Positions 1-7,693 are shown, counted from the first letter of the stretch. The stretch: DNA of 19,870 bases from JBIOJM01 sp044450785 (GCA_044450785.1 JBIOJM010000176.1:1-19870); one strand, 5' to 3'. Notes: generated from the letters alone by a model not told the origin. Numbers and translations are program-made.

Positions 1-458
1 CTGGCGGGGAGCGCGATAGGAACTACCCCCAGTACTGCGTATTTCGCCAGAATCAACTCGACGATGACAAATTCCGGCAGAGCGGGGTAAGGGATGCCCG
101 TGAGGTCGATAAAATCCATGAGCGCCGTCAGGTCCAGTCCCGTAATCGAAAGCGTCGATTTTCCCGCCGCGCTACTCGGTGTCATGTCCTGCTTGGTGAT
201 GATGCCGTCCATCAGCACCTCGGTCGAGCCGTTCACCGTGACGGCAATCACCACGCGCGTGCGCGGATCGAATTTCCCTGAGTTCAGCATCTGCTGGACA
301 ACTGAGTTCTTTCCCAGGGTGAAATTCAGTTGAAAGCCGCCCTGAGCGCCTACCGTGGAACTCACCGTTACCTCGGTGAGCGCATCGATGACCGCCTGCG
401 ACACGGGGCTGGCATTAAACCCTCCCATCATCAAGGTCAGGTAAAAACCGCGGTTCAT
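1..458 (-). CDS. eCIS spike/hub protein, phage late control D (gpD)/VgrG-like, partial
   Basis: This gene runs off the left edge, and the first 152 residues are visible. It starts MNRGFYLTLMMGGFNASPVS and continues with alternating beta strands. That fits the N-terminal hub domain of the gpD/gp27/VgrG family, which forms the trimeric base of the spike under the inner tube (Afp8/Pvc8 position). The ATG at 458 overlaps the TGA of the LysM gene as ATGA, which fixes the start and implies translational coupling. It follows the tube-adaptor and LysM genes, where the spike gene lies in Afp/PVC-type clusters. Family assignment rests on gene order and the general fold pattern, because the visible part has no single diagnostic motif. 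The C-terminal spike (gp5/OB-fold) part lies outside the window or in a separate gene. Confidence 0.72.
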   Translation of the reverse strand, partial: MNRGFYLTLMMGGFNASPVSQAVIDALTEVTVSSTVGAQGGFQLNFTLGKNSVVQQMLNSGKFDPRTRVVIAVTVNGSTEVLMDGIITKQDMTPSSAAGKSTLSITGLDLTALMDFIDLTGIPYPALPEFVIVELILAKYAVLGVVPIALPA

Positions 459-829
459 AGCGAGCTTCCGTTAATGCCTTCGGGGAGGGTGATGCGCAGC
501 ACCCGCCCCGCGGTTTCGGTCAATTCCTCCGGACGCATGGCACGGTTGGCATCCGCCAACCGCCAGAAGAGCGTCGGGTCGCCCAGGTACTCGCCCGCGA
601 GGTTGTCCAGCCGGTCGCCCTGGACGACGGTGTGTTCCTGCAGGAGTTGAAAATTCTCCGGCGGCGGAACAAACCGGCGCAGGACGTAGACGATCGTCTT
701 TCCCCCGGGCAGCGCGAGCGTGTCCGTGTCGAGGCCGTAATAGCGGCTCGTCGAGGAGAAGAGCGTGTTCGACAGAGACGTCTGCGCCAGCAGCGCCTGC
801 ACCGGATCGTTCTGTATGCCGTTGCTCAT
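455..829 (-). CDS. eCIS LysM-domain baseplate protein (Afp7 LysM part-like)
   Basis: The protein is 124 residues. The N-terminal half has a conserved-looking segment (SRYYGL at about 28-33, then GGKTIVYVLRRFVPPP at about 42-57). A LysM domain follows at about 63-115: EHTVVQGDRLDNLAGEYLGD, a Trp in LFWRLADAN, and a hydrophobic end (VLRITLP). In contractile tails and eCIS this small LysM protein sits at the baseplate/tube interface beside the hub (T4 gp53-like role). It is a structural element there, not a cell-wall enzyme. There is no signal peptide. The start at 829 and the stop at 455 both form ATGA overlaps with the neighbouring genes. In Afp/PVC-type systems the LysM can be fused to the tube-adaptor domain; here the two are separate genes. 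Confidence 0.85.
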   Translation of the reverse strand: MSNGIQNDPVQALLAQTSLSNTLFSSTSRYYGLDTDTLALPGGKTIVYVLRRFVPPPENFQLLQEHTVVQGDRLDNLAGEYLGDPTLFWRLADANRAMRPEELTETAGRVLRITLPEGINGSSL

Positions 830-1482
830 GGGACCCCGCTGATGCCGAGTGCGCTCAATGTGCCGCCTTGGGATTTGCCGGCAAGAGTTTCCTTTTGCCG
901 TTGATAGGCCATATACAGGCTGCCGCTCTTATCCGAGAAGGTCAGATCATCGATGGTCAGGACGCGCAGGCCCAGGCTGACCTTGGCGCGGATGGGATTG
1001 AGTGTCGGATCGAAGGCCTCTTCCGTGATACTCAGGTCCGTGATGCGCACCGGCGCGATGCGGTTCGCGCTCCATACGAACAGCACAAACGGAGACAGCA
1101 TGGGCATGATTTCGAGTACGCCCTGCTGCGACAGATTGAAGTTGTTTTGGAGAGTGGCGCTCGGGGGGTAGACGGTGGTTTCAATCGCCGCGAGCTGGGG
1201 AGAGATCCCGTACTGCAACGTGTTCTGATCACCTACCTCCAACTGGTCGGTGGCGTCGATCTCCGCGTCGAGCTTGATGGTCTCGACGGGGGGCCCGGTC
1301 AGCCGCAACGCCTCGGTCCGATCGCCCCCTTCTTCGATGCCCTTGACCTTGAGCGAGCGCGTCAGCGTGTCTGGGTTGTACTGGAGCACGATGATGCCGT
1401 TCGGCAGGACCGTGAACCGATCGGGATCGAGCAGCACGAGACCGCCCTTCAACACACGCGGAGAACCGGGAAAGCCGCTCAT
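826..1482 (-). CDS. contractile injection system tube/adaptor protein (CIS_tube family)
   Basis: The protein is 218 residues. The N-terminal signature is that of the CIS_tube family: KGGLVLLDP, then IIVLQYNPDTLTRSL, an acidic/Thr stretch, and a beta-rich core with FVLFVWSANRIAPVRITDLS, followed by EEAFDPTLNPIRAKVSLGL. The family (Afp7/Pvc7-like) forms a ring joining the inner tube to the spike hub. The C-terminal about 35 residues (after LYMAYQRQKE) are Gly/Ser-rich and probably flexible. The gene overlaps both the DUF4157 gene upstream (1479-1482) and the LysM gene downstream (826-829) by ATGA. Length and gene order agree with an eCIS baseplate block. There is no sign of truncation. Confidence 0.85.
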   Translation of the reverse strand: MSGFPGSPRVLKGGLVLLDPDRFTVLPNGIIVLQYNPDTLTRSLKVKGIEEGGDRTEALRLTGPPVETIKLDAEIDATDQLEVGDQNTLQYGISPQLAAIETTVYPPSATLQNNFNLSQQGVLEIMPMLSPFVLFVWSANRIAPVRITDLSITEEAFDPTLNPIRAKVSLGLRVLTIDDLTFSDKSGSLYMAYQRQKETLAGKSQGGTLSALGISGVP

Positions 1483-3143
1483 GAGCCCTTCTCATACTTC
1501 TTGACGGTCGGGTGGTACTTCTCGGGCAGACTGATGGTGACGAGTGCATCCTTTTCGCCGTCGCCTACTTTTCCTGCGTCCCTCAATCGTGGGTCGACAA
1601 TAGGCGGTCTTTTCTTTGCTTCGACCTTAGGGTCGGCAGACTTGCCATCGGGGTTGGCATCGAATGTGATTGAACCGCCGAAGCGCTGAACTCCATAATT
1701 CTTGTTCACCTCGGGGCCCTGACCTCCGAAGAACGAACTCCCCTGGAGGGTCTTTCTTGGGGGAGTGTTGGTCCCGCCTATGAGCAGCTTCACCGTTGCC
1801 GATCCGTCCGGATTGTGCGCGCCGGGTCTTGCCTTGAAGTTGACGGACGCGTTGCTTTCCGATGAACCTCCGAGATAACCCGTGGAGTTAGGCGGCTCGG
1901 TTCCTCCGTCCTTGATGTCGTCTGTATTGGATCGTATCGAAACGTAAAAATCGGCACTGTCGCTCGGGCCCTGATTAATATTCAAGACCTTGTAGGTTTT
2001 CAGTACGTCGGGCTTGTCTGCTGGTGGCTTGAAAACCTTGGACGTCGACTTTCTTGTGGTTGTTGTTCCTGCTTTGTCGGTGGTTGTTGTCTCATTTTTC
2101 GCGGTGATTTTTTTGGCATTTTTGCCTTTTCCTTCCGTAGTCTCGGTGTCGGACCCCGTGGTCTTTGCGACGTCTTGCGACTTCTGAGTTTCATCCGTGC
2201 CCGTCGTTACTGTCATGGAGTCGGGGTCTTTGTCTGCGGCATCGATCGCTTTGGTGTCGAGAGCTTTGATTTCGGGAATGTCGGCATCGGTGACCGTGAT
2301 GCCACCAGTCGTCGGCTCGGCAGTCGGCGGATCCTCGGCCGCTTGCGCGGAACGTTCAGCAAAGTTGGCCGCGCGCACCGCGGCGAAGGCGCCGACCAAT
2401 CCCGTGAACCCGCCCACAATCGCACTACCGAGTCCTGTAAAAGCGCTCAGTTGAGCGGCACCGGCGCTGGATTGGGCGGCCGATGCGCTGCCCTGGGCGG
2501 CGGCAACTTGGAGCGGAGAATCCGCATCGCTGCGCTGCAGGTGATCTCGGTAAGTGTGAGGCCGAGGACTGTTCAGAGGCTCATGCGACTCTGCGCCCCG
2601 GTCTGTCTGGAGGTTGGGTCCGCTGGCTGCAGCAGGGGCCGTTGCGCGCGCAGTTTGCTCGAAGGTATCGCTGGGATCGCTCACGGATAATCCGCCGCCG
2701 ATCGGCGTTCCCGGTACGGGCCCAGATGCCTGCTGGACGACGTGCGTCAGCTCATGCGCCAGTAAGTGTTGACCGTCGGACGTGCGGGGCGCGTACGTTC
2801 CTGCTCCGAAGACTACGTGGTTTCCCGCAGTGTAGGCGTTGGCATTGACGGCTCGCGCGGACTCTGCCGCATGATCGTCGCTATGGACGCGCACCTGGCT
2901 GAAGTCGTAGCCGAAACGAGGCTCCATGTCGGAGCGAGTCGCCGCGTCCAGTGGGCGACCGGGGGAATCGACGACTCCCCGCACGAGCGACGGCGCTGCC
3001 GGATGGACTGCGGGGCCCTCGGCCTCCCGCTGGACACACACGTGCGGACCCAGCGTACGCCGGCGCTCCAAGAGACTCGGACTGGAACGGGTCAATCCGC
3101 GTGAACTCGTCGACTTCGCCTGAACACTGGTTTGCTTGCTCAT
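1479..3143 (-). CDS. DUF4157 (eCIS core domain) protein, candidate eCIS cargo/toxin
   Basis: The protein is 554 residues. Residues about 51-137 are a DUF4157 domain: VRGVVDSPGRPLDAATR, then FGYDFSQVRVHSDDHAAESA, and HLLAHELTHVVQQ, giving an HExxH zinc-metalloprotease-type motif at 130-134. DUF4157 is known as an eCIS marker found on particle-associated proteins and effectors. Beyond it I see an Ala/Ser-rich linker (about 165-232), a Gly/Ala hydrophobic stretch (about 233-261), a Thr/Lys-rich low-complexity stretch (about 308-371), and a C-terminal region (about 372-554) with a beta-rich look that matches no family I recognise. DNA over the last third (about 1500-2230) is visibly AT-richer than the flanking genes. 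The start at 3143 is supported by a GGAGAA Shine-Dalgarno and an ATGA overlap with the preceding gene. The role is inferred: a cargo or particle-loaded effector, or a processing peptidase. Whether the HELTH site is catalytic is unknown. Confidence 0.85.
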   Translation of the reverse strand: MSKQTSVQAKSTSSRGLTRSSPSLLERRRTLGPHVCVQREAEGPAVHPAAPSLVRGVVDSPGRPLDAATRSDMEPRFGYDFSQVRVHSDDHAAESARAVNANAYTAGNHVVFGAGTYAPRTSDGQHLLAHELTHVVQQASGPVPGTPIGGGLSVSDPSDTFEQTARATAPAAASGPNLQTDRGAESHEPLNSPRPHTYRDHLQRSDADSPLQVAAAQGSASAAQSSAGAAQLSAFTGLGSAIVGGFTGLVGAFAAVRAANFAERSAQAAEDPPTAEPTTGGITVTDADIPEIKALDTKAIDAADKDPDSMTVTTGTDETQKSQDVAKTTGSDTETTEGKGKNAKKITAKNETTTTDKAGTTTTRKSTSKVFKPPADKPDVLKTYKVLNINQGPSDSADFYVSIRSNTDDIKDGGTEPPNSTGYLGGSSESNASVNFKARPGAHNPDGSATVKLLIGGTNTPPRKTLQGSSFFGGQGPEVNKNYGVQRFGGSITFDANPDGKSADPKVEAKKRPPIVDPRLRDAGKVGDGEKDALVTISLPEKYHPTVKKYEKGS

Positions 3144-3418
3144 CTTGAATTCTCCGTCTTCGAACGGCCGATCCCCTCATGAACCGCTTGCGCAATACTC
3201 TGCCCGAGCCTCGCGGGCTGACTCTCCTTGCCAATGTGGATGGCTCCGGCCCTCACGCGCGGTAAGGCGACGCCTCCTCGAAGCTCAAGCGACAACCCAT
3301 GAGCCGCGAGCAGGCGTGCCAGTTCATTCTCGATCGCCGCCCGAACCTGCGGCCCCTGCAAGCTCGTGACCGGCAGGCCTTCGAGAATGAGCCGCTCGAT
3401 GTGCAGGTTGATTCTCAT
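3140..3418 (-). CDS. small conserved eCIS-associated protein
   Basis: The protein is 92 residues. It begins with an amphipathic strand, MRINLHIERLILEGLPV, has a helix (RAAIENELARLLAAHG), a basic Pro/Arg middle, and a C-terminal helix (PARLGQSIAQAVHEGIGR). This pattern of HIERL.L.GLP at the start and a QxIAxAVxxGI-like helix at the end is one I recall from short unnamed proteins in other eCIS operons, next to the ATPase and DUF4157 genes. No enzymatic motif is visible. It overlaps the ATPase gene upstream and the DUF4157 gene downstream by ATGA, so it is translated between them. That placement could suit a chaperone or loading factor for the DUF4157 protein, which is inference from position only. 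Confidence 0.75.
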   Translation of the reverse strand: MRINLHIERLILEGLPVTSLQGPQVRAAIENELARLLAAHGLSLELRGGVALPRVRAGAIHIGKESQPARLGQSIAQAVHEGIGRSKTENSR

Positions 3419-5568
3419 GCTGCTCCAGCCTTTCCCTGCCGGCGAAACTCGAGCTCGTTGACCACTCGCCCGAGCTTTCGCAACTCAGTGCGAGCCGCGT
3501 CCATCAGCATCTGCTGGGTCACGCCACCCCCGGCCTGCGCGGCAAGGAACGCGGCATTGAGGGCAATGCTCTGAATGTTGCCGCCGGTCAGGTTGAGACG
3601 CGCCAGGGCGTCGAAATCGAGCGCGGCCGTGGGAGTCTTGGGCGGAAACACTTTTTGCCACATCACCTTCCGCTCCGCCACGCCCGGGAACGGAAAGTTC
3701 ACGACGAAGCGCAGCCTGCGCATGAACGCCTGGTCGAGTGCGCTCTTCATGTTGGTCGCCAGGATCGCGAGACCTCCGTACGCCTCCATCCGCTGCAGCA
3801 AGTAATTGATCTCGATGTTGGCGTAACGGTCATGACTGTCCTTGACTTCACTGCGCTTACCGAACAGCGCGTCGGCTTCGTCGAAAAAGAGAATCGCGCC
3901 GCCGTCCTCGGCGGCGTCAAAGAGCCGCCGCAGGTTCTTCTCTGTTTCGCCGATGTACTTGCTCACGACGGCCGAGAGGTCGATGCGGTAAAGGTTCAGT
4001 CGTAGTTGGTCCGCGATGACCTCGGCGGCCATCGTCTTGCCGGTGCCCGGGTCACCGGCGAACAGCGCGCTGATACCAAACCCGCGGCTCATCTTGTTGC
4101 CGAATCCCCAGGTTCGGTAGACCTGGGTCCGCCCACCAACCTGGGCGGCGATCTGGCGGAGCAGGTTGCTCTCGGCCGCGGGCAACACCAGGTCATCCCA
4201 GGTGGCCTTGGGCTGCAATCGCTGCGCCAGCGAGTCCAATCGCGGACGGGTGCCCGCCAGGCAAGCGTCCCAGAGCCGGTCGTGCACGGAACGGTCGGAG
4301 GCAGCCGGCTCGGAAAGCGTCTGGCTGCCAATTTGCCGGATGGCGGTGAGGCCCAGGTTGAACTGCCCCGCCAGCAGAGCCGGACTTTCACCGGCGGCGT
4401 CGCCCAGGGCTTCCTTCCAGGCTGTCTCTTGCTCCTCGGGAGCCGGCTTGGCGACGTCAAGCGGCAAGCTGTTTTGAGTCAAGCCGGGCCACACGTCACG
4501 AGTGTCGAGAAAGGTGACGCCACCCGTGCGTGCGAGTAGCCGGCTGACCGGGGAACCCTGCGTTACCTGAGAAACGTCGAGCTCGGAGCCCAGCGCGTCG
4601 ACGTAAAGCGCCATCGGGAACAGGAGGCTTTCCCGTTCCCACAACCTGGTCATGGTCTCGAGGTCGGCCGGCTGGGATGGAAGCAGCATGGCCGGCAACC
4701 GGTAGAGCCGAAGGCCCAGTGTGCTCGCCGCATGCACCGCCACGAGCTGTTTGCTGGGCGAGTCGGGTCCCAGCAACTGAATCACCGGTAGATCCTGGCC
4801 GGTTGACGTTTGCTTCAGGTGGCGCACGATCGTTTCCACGGCGCTCTGGTACGACGGAGGCAGGGCCGTTTCACCACTGGGAAGATCAACAGGCGAAAGC
4901 AGCGGGCTGAGCCGGTCATCCAGATAGTTGAGCCCCTTGATGCAATTCACGATCCGTTCATCCGCGCGGAGGGAGCTGGTGGTCAGCGGCTGGCCGCCCG
5001 CCTGGTTGATCTCGATCAGACGCCAGTAACGCAGCGGGTGCTCTGGTGAGAGCGCGTCCCAGGAAGGCTCGTCGAAAAGTGTAAACGCGAGCGCGAAGGT
5101 TGGATACGGCCGGTTCGGATCGCCCTGGGCGCGGCTACAGAGTGAGGCGATGCCCGTGTCCAGCTCCATGGCAACGCAAAGCAGCAACACCTCCCGCTCA
5201 AACCGCGAGAGGCCGAACACCTGGCTCAGCCGGATCAGGACGGGTGCGGGATTCGACTGCGATTCGGCCGCGGCGAGGTCGGCTGCCGCCTTGGCCAGAC
5301 TCTCGTCGAACCCGGCTCCCGGCGTGGGCGGCAACAACGCCAACGGTGTTTTCGAGGCGAGTTGCGGCGGCTCACCCTGCCTGAATCCCCACCACGGAGA
5401 CCTGGATTCTTCGGGATGCAGGGTTTGAGGAGTTGGCTGAGGCTCCCGCGCGAAGGGCGCCGTCAGCTTCTGTTCCTGCCTGGCGCGCTGCTCGAGCCGT
5501 GCTCGCAGCCAGACGAGCGCGGCAGAGAGATACCGAGCGTTGACGTCCTGCCAGGTTGGAGTCGTCAT
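3415..5568 (-). CDS. eCIS AAA+ ATPase (Afp15/Pvc15-like)
   Basis: The protein is 717 residues. The C-terminal AAA+ domain has Walker A GDPGTGKT at 505-512, the ring-pore region SKYIGETEKNL, Walker B ILFFDEADALFGKR at about 559-572, sensor 1 LATN at about 604, and an Arg-finger pair MRRLRF at about 613. It closes with a small helical lid (NLTGGNIQSIALNAAFLAAQ). The N-terminal 400 residues include the helical SRFEREVLLLCVAMELD segment typical of Afp15-type ATPases, after a Pro-rich hinge (about 30-60). In Afp/PVC systems this ATPase is required for particle assembly, and a role in cargo loading or remodelling has been suggested. I take the start as the ATG at 5568 (MTTPTWQDVN), because it overlaps the upstream TGA as ATGA. 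An in-frame ATG at 6030 would add residues that only repeat the upstream gene in another frame. Confidence 0.93.
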   Translation of the reverse strand: MTTPTWQDVNARYLSAALVWLRARLEQRARQEQKLTAPFAREPQPTPQTLHPEESRSPWWGFRQGEPPQLASKTPLALLPPTPGAGFDESLAKAAADLAAAESQSNPAPVLIRLSQVFGLSRFEREVLLLCVAMELDTGIASLCSRAQGDPNRPYPTFALAFTLFDEPSWDALSPEHPLRYWRLIEINQAGGQPLTTSSLRADERIVNCIKGLNYLDDRLSPLLSPVDLPSGETALPPSYQSAVETIVRHLKQTSTGQDLPVIQLLGPDSPSKQLVAVHAASTLGLRLYRLPAMLLPSQPADLETMTRLWERESLLFPMALYVDALGSELDVSQVTQGSPVSRLLARTGGVTFLDTRDVWPGLTQNSLPLDVAKPAPEEQETAWKEALGDAAGESPALLAGQFNLGLTAIRQIGSQTLSEPAASDRSVHDRLWDACLAGTRPRLDSLAQRLQPKATWDDLVLPAAESNLLRQIAAQVGGRTQVYRTWGFGNKMSRGFGISALFAGDPGTGKTMAAEVIADQLRLNLYRIDLSAVVSKYIGETEKNLRRLFDAAEDGGAILFFDEADALFGKRSEVKDSHDRYANIEINYLLQRMEAYGGLAILATNMKSALDQAFMRRLRFVVNFPFPGVAERKVMWQKVFPPKTPTAALDFDALARLNLTGGNIQSIALNAAFLAAQAGGGVTQQMLMDAARTELRKLGRVVNELEFRRQGKAGAA

Positions 5569-6782
5569 GTAATCGTCACCATTTGCGTTGGGTCGAACAC
5601 GGGCGGCGTCACGGAGCGGTCCACGAGCAGGCTGTCGACCCCGTCCACTCGCAGGCGAACAAAGTAAGCGCCCGCAGTCAGGCTCACAGTGAAGTTCAAG
5701 GTCGCGGTCTGCACTGCGACATCCGGCGCCGGGATATCCTGGTCGCTCACCAACAGGGAAACGTGCTGCCCTGGTCGGATCTGTGGGCTGCACGTTACCG
5801 CAAACGCGATACTGCCCGCTGGCGCCGTTGTCGGCGCGATCGTGATCGAGGGCGCGATCGAAACGGAGAGTTGGTTGGTCGACCGGCGAAAGGTCTCTGT
5901 CGGCCGCTGAACCAGCACGGCGATTGCATAAGTACCCGCCGGCCACGTCACCGGCTGATTGGGAATCGTCACGGTGAGCTGCGTGGACGTGCCTCCCGGT
6001 TGGGGCGCAACTTCTACCGGCGCCGTCCATAACGCATGGTTGAAGACCACTCCGATGTTCGTGCCGTCCAGGTTGAAACCGGTCAGCGTGATGGTGTCGC
6101 CGAGCCGGGCGCTTGGCTGCTGGTTCGGAGGCGTCACGGTGTCCAGGGTCGGGAACGGAGGAATCAGGTCCCCCTGCGAAGTGGGTCCTTTGTCCTGCGG
6201 TCCACGGGTCAGCACCGGCAGAGGCGACCGCGTGGGTTGGGTGCTGTCAATCAAGGCGACGGAGATTTCATAGCCAACGGAAAGGCGATAATTCGTCATG
6301 AAGCCAGTCCACAGTTTGGAAATCTCCTCCACTGACAGCGGTTGGAGCGTGATGCGAATCCGCTCGACTTGACGTTCGAGGTCGCTGCCGGGAAAGGCCA
6401 GCTTGATCTCGTCGGGGCCGAGCAGTGCGTGATCGTAAAGGATGCTCATGGCCTTGCCCAGCAAATGATGATCAAACGGCTGGCTGGTGTCGTTCTCCCT
6501 GCCGAAGGCCGTCATCAGGTAATGCAGGTTCAGTGCAAGCGGTGGTATGGCTGTTTCCCCGGGTTTCACCAACTGAGGGACGTCCATATTGCGCCAGGCG
6601 GCATTGGGCAGGATCTGGTACAGGAACAGGTTGAGCTGGTTGCTTGTGATGGTGCCGCGCGCCTTGTCGAGAGGCAGCGTCGTGAGCGCCGTGTCGTTCA
6701 GGTCGGGGTCGGCGTGCACGCCGTTGCCCAAGATCGCATCGAGCGTCGCAGTCACGGCGGCAATGGCCAGGGCGTTGCTCAT
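5565..6782 (-). CDS. DUF4255 (Pvc16_N) tail-terminator-like protein with Ig/TIG-like C-terminal half
   Basis: The protein is 405 residues. Residues about 1-195 match the DUF4255/Pvc16 N-terminal domain: AIAAVTATLDAIL, then NLFLYQILPNAAWRN, a PPLALNLHYLMTAFG segment, and the region ending YRLSVGYEISVALID. In Afp/PVC the family caps the sheath-tube end (Afp16), stopping polymerisation. After a Pro-rich linker, residues about 215-405 form two beta-sandwich-like repeats. The first has SARLGDTITLTGFNLDGTN, like an IPT/TIG strand pair. The second begins near SITIAPTTAPAGSIAFAVTC. Both genes around it are joined by ATGA overlaps. The C-terminal half is longer than a minimal terminator needs; it may be surface exposed on the particle, which is inference. 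Confidence 0.88.
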   Translation of the reverse strand: MSNALAIAAVTATLDAILGNGVHADPDLNDTALTTLPLDKARGTITSNQLNLFLYQILPNAAWRNMDVPQLVKPGETAIPPLALNLHYLMTAFGRENDTSQPFDHHLLGKAMSILYDHALLGPDEIKLAFPGSDLERQVERIRITLQPLSVEEISKLWTGFMTNYRLSVGYEISVALIDSTQPTRSPLPVLTRGPQDKGPTSQGDLIPPFPTLDTVTPPNQQPSARLGDTITLTGFNLDGTNIGVVFNHALWTAPVEVAPQPGGTSTQLTVTIPNQPVTWPAGTYAIAVLVQRPTETFRRSTNQLSVSIAPSITIAPTTAPAGSIAFAVTCSPQIRPGQHVSLLVSDQDIPAPDVAVQTATLNFTVSLTAGAYFVRLRVDGVDSLLVDRSVTPPVFDPTQMVTIT

Positions 6783-7693
6783 TCTCCAACTCGTTTTTGG
6801 CGCCTACGCAAGTATTCGTCGAGGCTCAACACCGGCGAAACGGCACGTTCCCGGGGCGCCGACTGCTGCTCGGGCGTGGCTCGGACTTCGATGCGGCCGA
6901 TGGTTACCTGGATCGCCGGCTCGGGCTGGTTCGAGCGTGAAGGAGGAATGCCATGTTTCGGGTCTTCGGAACGGGAAGCGACGCGGGACTGGACGATCGT
7001 TTTCACCAGTTGCGAGATCTGATCCGCTTGAAGGTAAGGGGACACGATGCGCGAGCTTGCCGGTCCCTCGGAGGGCACTTGGCCGGTGGACAAACTCTTC
7101 TGAGTCTCGACGACAGGGGTAGGCCAGCCGGCTGGAGCCGCCGGTTGCGAACGATCTCCCCCATTTCTTGCCGTTTGGGTCGGCATGGTTGCAGCAAGGG
7201 ATTCACGGACCGGAGTCTGAGTCGATGATTCACGGACCGGAGTCTGAGTCGATGATTCACGGACCGGAGTCTGAGTCGATGATTCACGGACCGGAGTTTG
7301 GGACGAATTCGGCGGCGATTCGACAGCTTGATGTGCAGGGCGGATCTGAGGACGAACGGGGTCTGGCCCGATCTCACTGGACCGAGACAGCGAAGTCTGG
7401 ACCGGTCCGGGAATATCCGGTGCCCGCGGCGGGACGACCAGCCTCGACTCCACTTGATGCCGCGCCGGCCGCGCGGCGGCCGGCGACAGCCCGCTCGCCG
7501 GCTCCGTCGGCGCCTCACTCGGCTCGGTCGTTTCTTCAAACGTCTCCTGATTCTCTTCCCACGCAACGAATTTGGCCGTGGTAGGCAACCCAGCAGCGAG
7601 CCGGGGCGGCTCGAAGATGGACGGCAACCGCGGCCGGATCACCTCGGCCGAACGAGAAGTCCGGACAGCAAGGTTCGTCAGGAAATCGCTCAT
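6779..7693 (-). CDS. disordered eCIS-associated linker protein with conserved ends
   Basis: The protein is 304 residues, rich in Pro, Ser, Glu and Arg, and predicted by eye to be mostly disordered. Only the ends look ordered. The N-terminus is MSDFLTNLAV followed by VIRPRLPSIFEPPR. The C-terminus has a strand-like AIQVTIGRIEVRATP (260-274) and a LSLDEYLRRR helix (289-298). I recall similar end motifs in unnamed proteins beside DUF4255 genes in other eCIS operons; a database search would be needed to confirm that. The middle contains four copies of a nine-residue unit (about 131-165) encoded by a 27-bp tandem repeat. No enzyme motif, signal peptide or membrane segment is seen. ATGA overlaps join it to both neighbours. 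A role as a flexible tether or assembly scaffold is inference. Confidence 0.75.
   Translation of the reverse strand: MSDFLTNLAVRTSRSAEVIRPRLPSIFEPPRLAAGLPTTAKFVAWEENQETFEETTEPSEAPTEPASGLSPAAARPARHQVESRLVVPPRAPDIPGPVQTSLSRSSEIGPDPVRPQIRPAHQAVESPPNSSQTPVRESSTQTPVRESSTQTPVRESSTQTPVRESLAATMPTQTARNGGDRSQPAAPAGWPTPVVETQKSLSTGQVPSEGPASSRIVSPYLQADQISQLVKTIVQSRVASRSEDPKHGIPPSRSNQPEPAIQVTIGRIEVRATPEQQSAPRERAVSPVLSLDEYLRRRQKRVGE
7200..7300. repeat. 27-bp in-frame tandem repeat, about 3.7 copies
   Basis: Units occupy 7200-7226, 7227-7253 and 7254-7280, then a partial unit at 7281-7300. The first three are identical at every base, and the last differs near its end (gagtttg in place of gagtctg). Read on the minus strand, each unit encodes SSTQTPVRE within the linker protein at 6779-7693. 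The length is a multiple of three, so the frame is kept. The lack of synonymous change between copies points to recent expansion, and copy number is likely to vary between strains. Confidence 0.95.

Noticed and set aside
94..333. Small plus-strand frame at the left end
   Set aside because: It is antisense to the gpD-like gene, which is continuous from 458 to the edge.
5569..6030. N-terminal extension of the ATPase
   Set aside because: It lies within the DUF4255 gene, with low-quality composition; the ATG at 5568 forms an ATGA overlap.
7200..7300. CRISPR array
   Set aside because: The units are directly adjacent with no spacers and are in frame in a coding gene.
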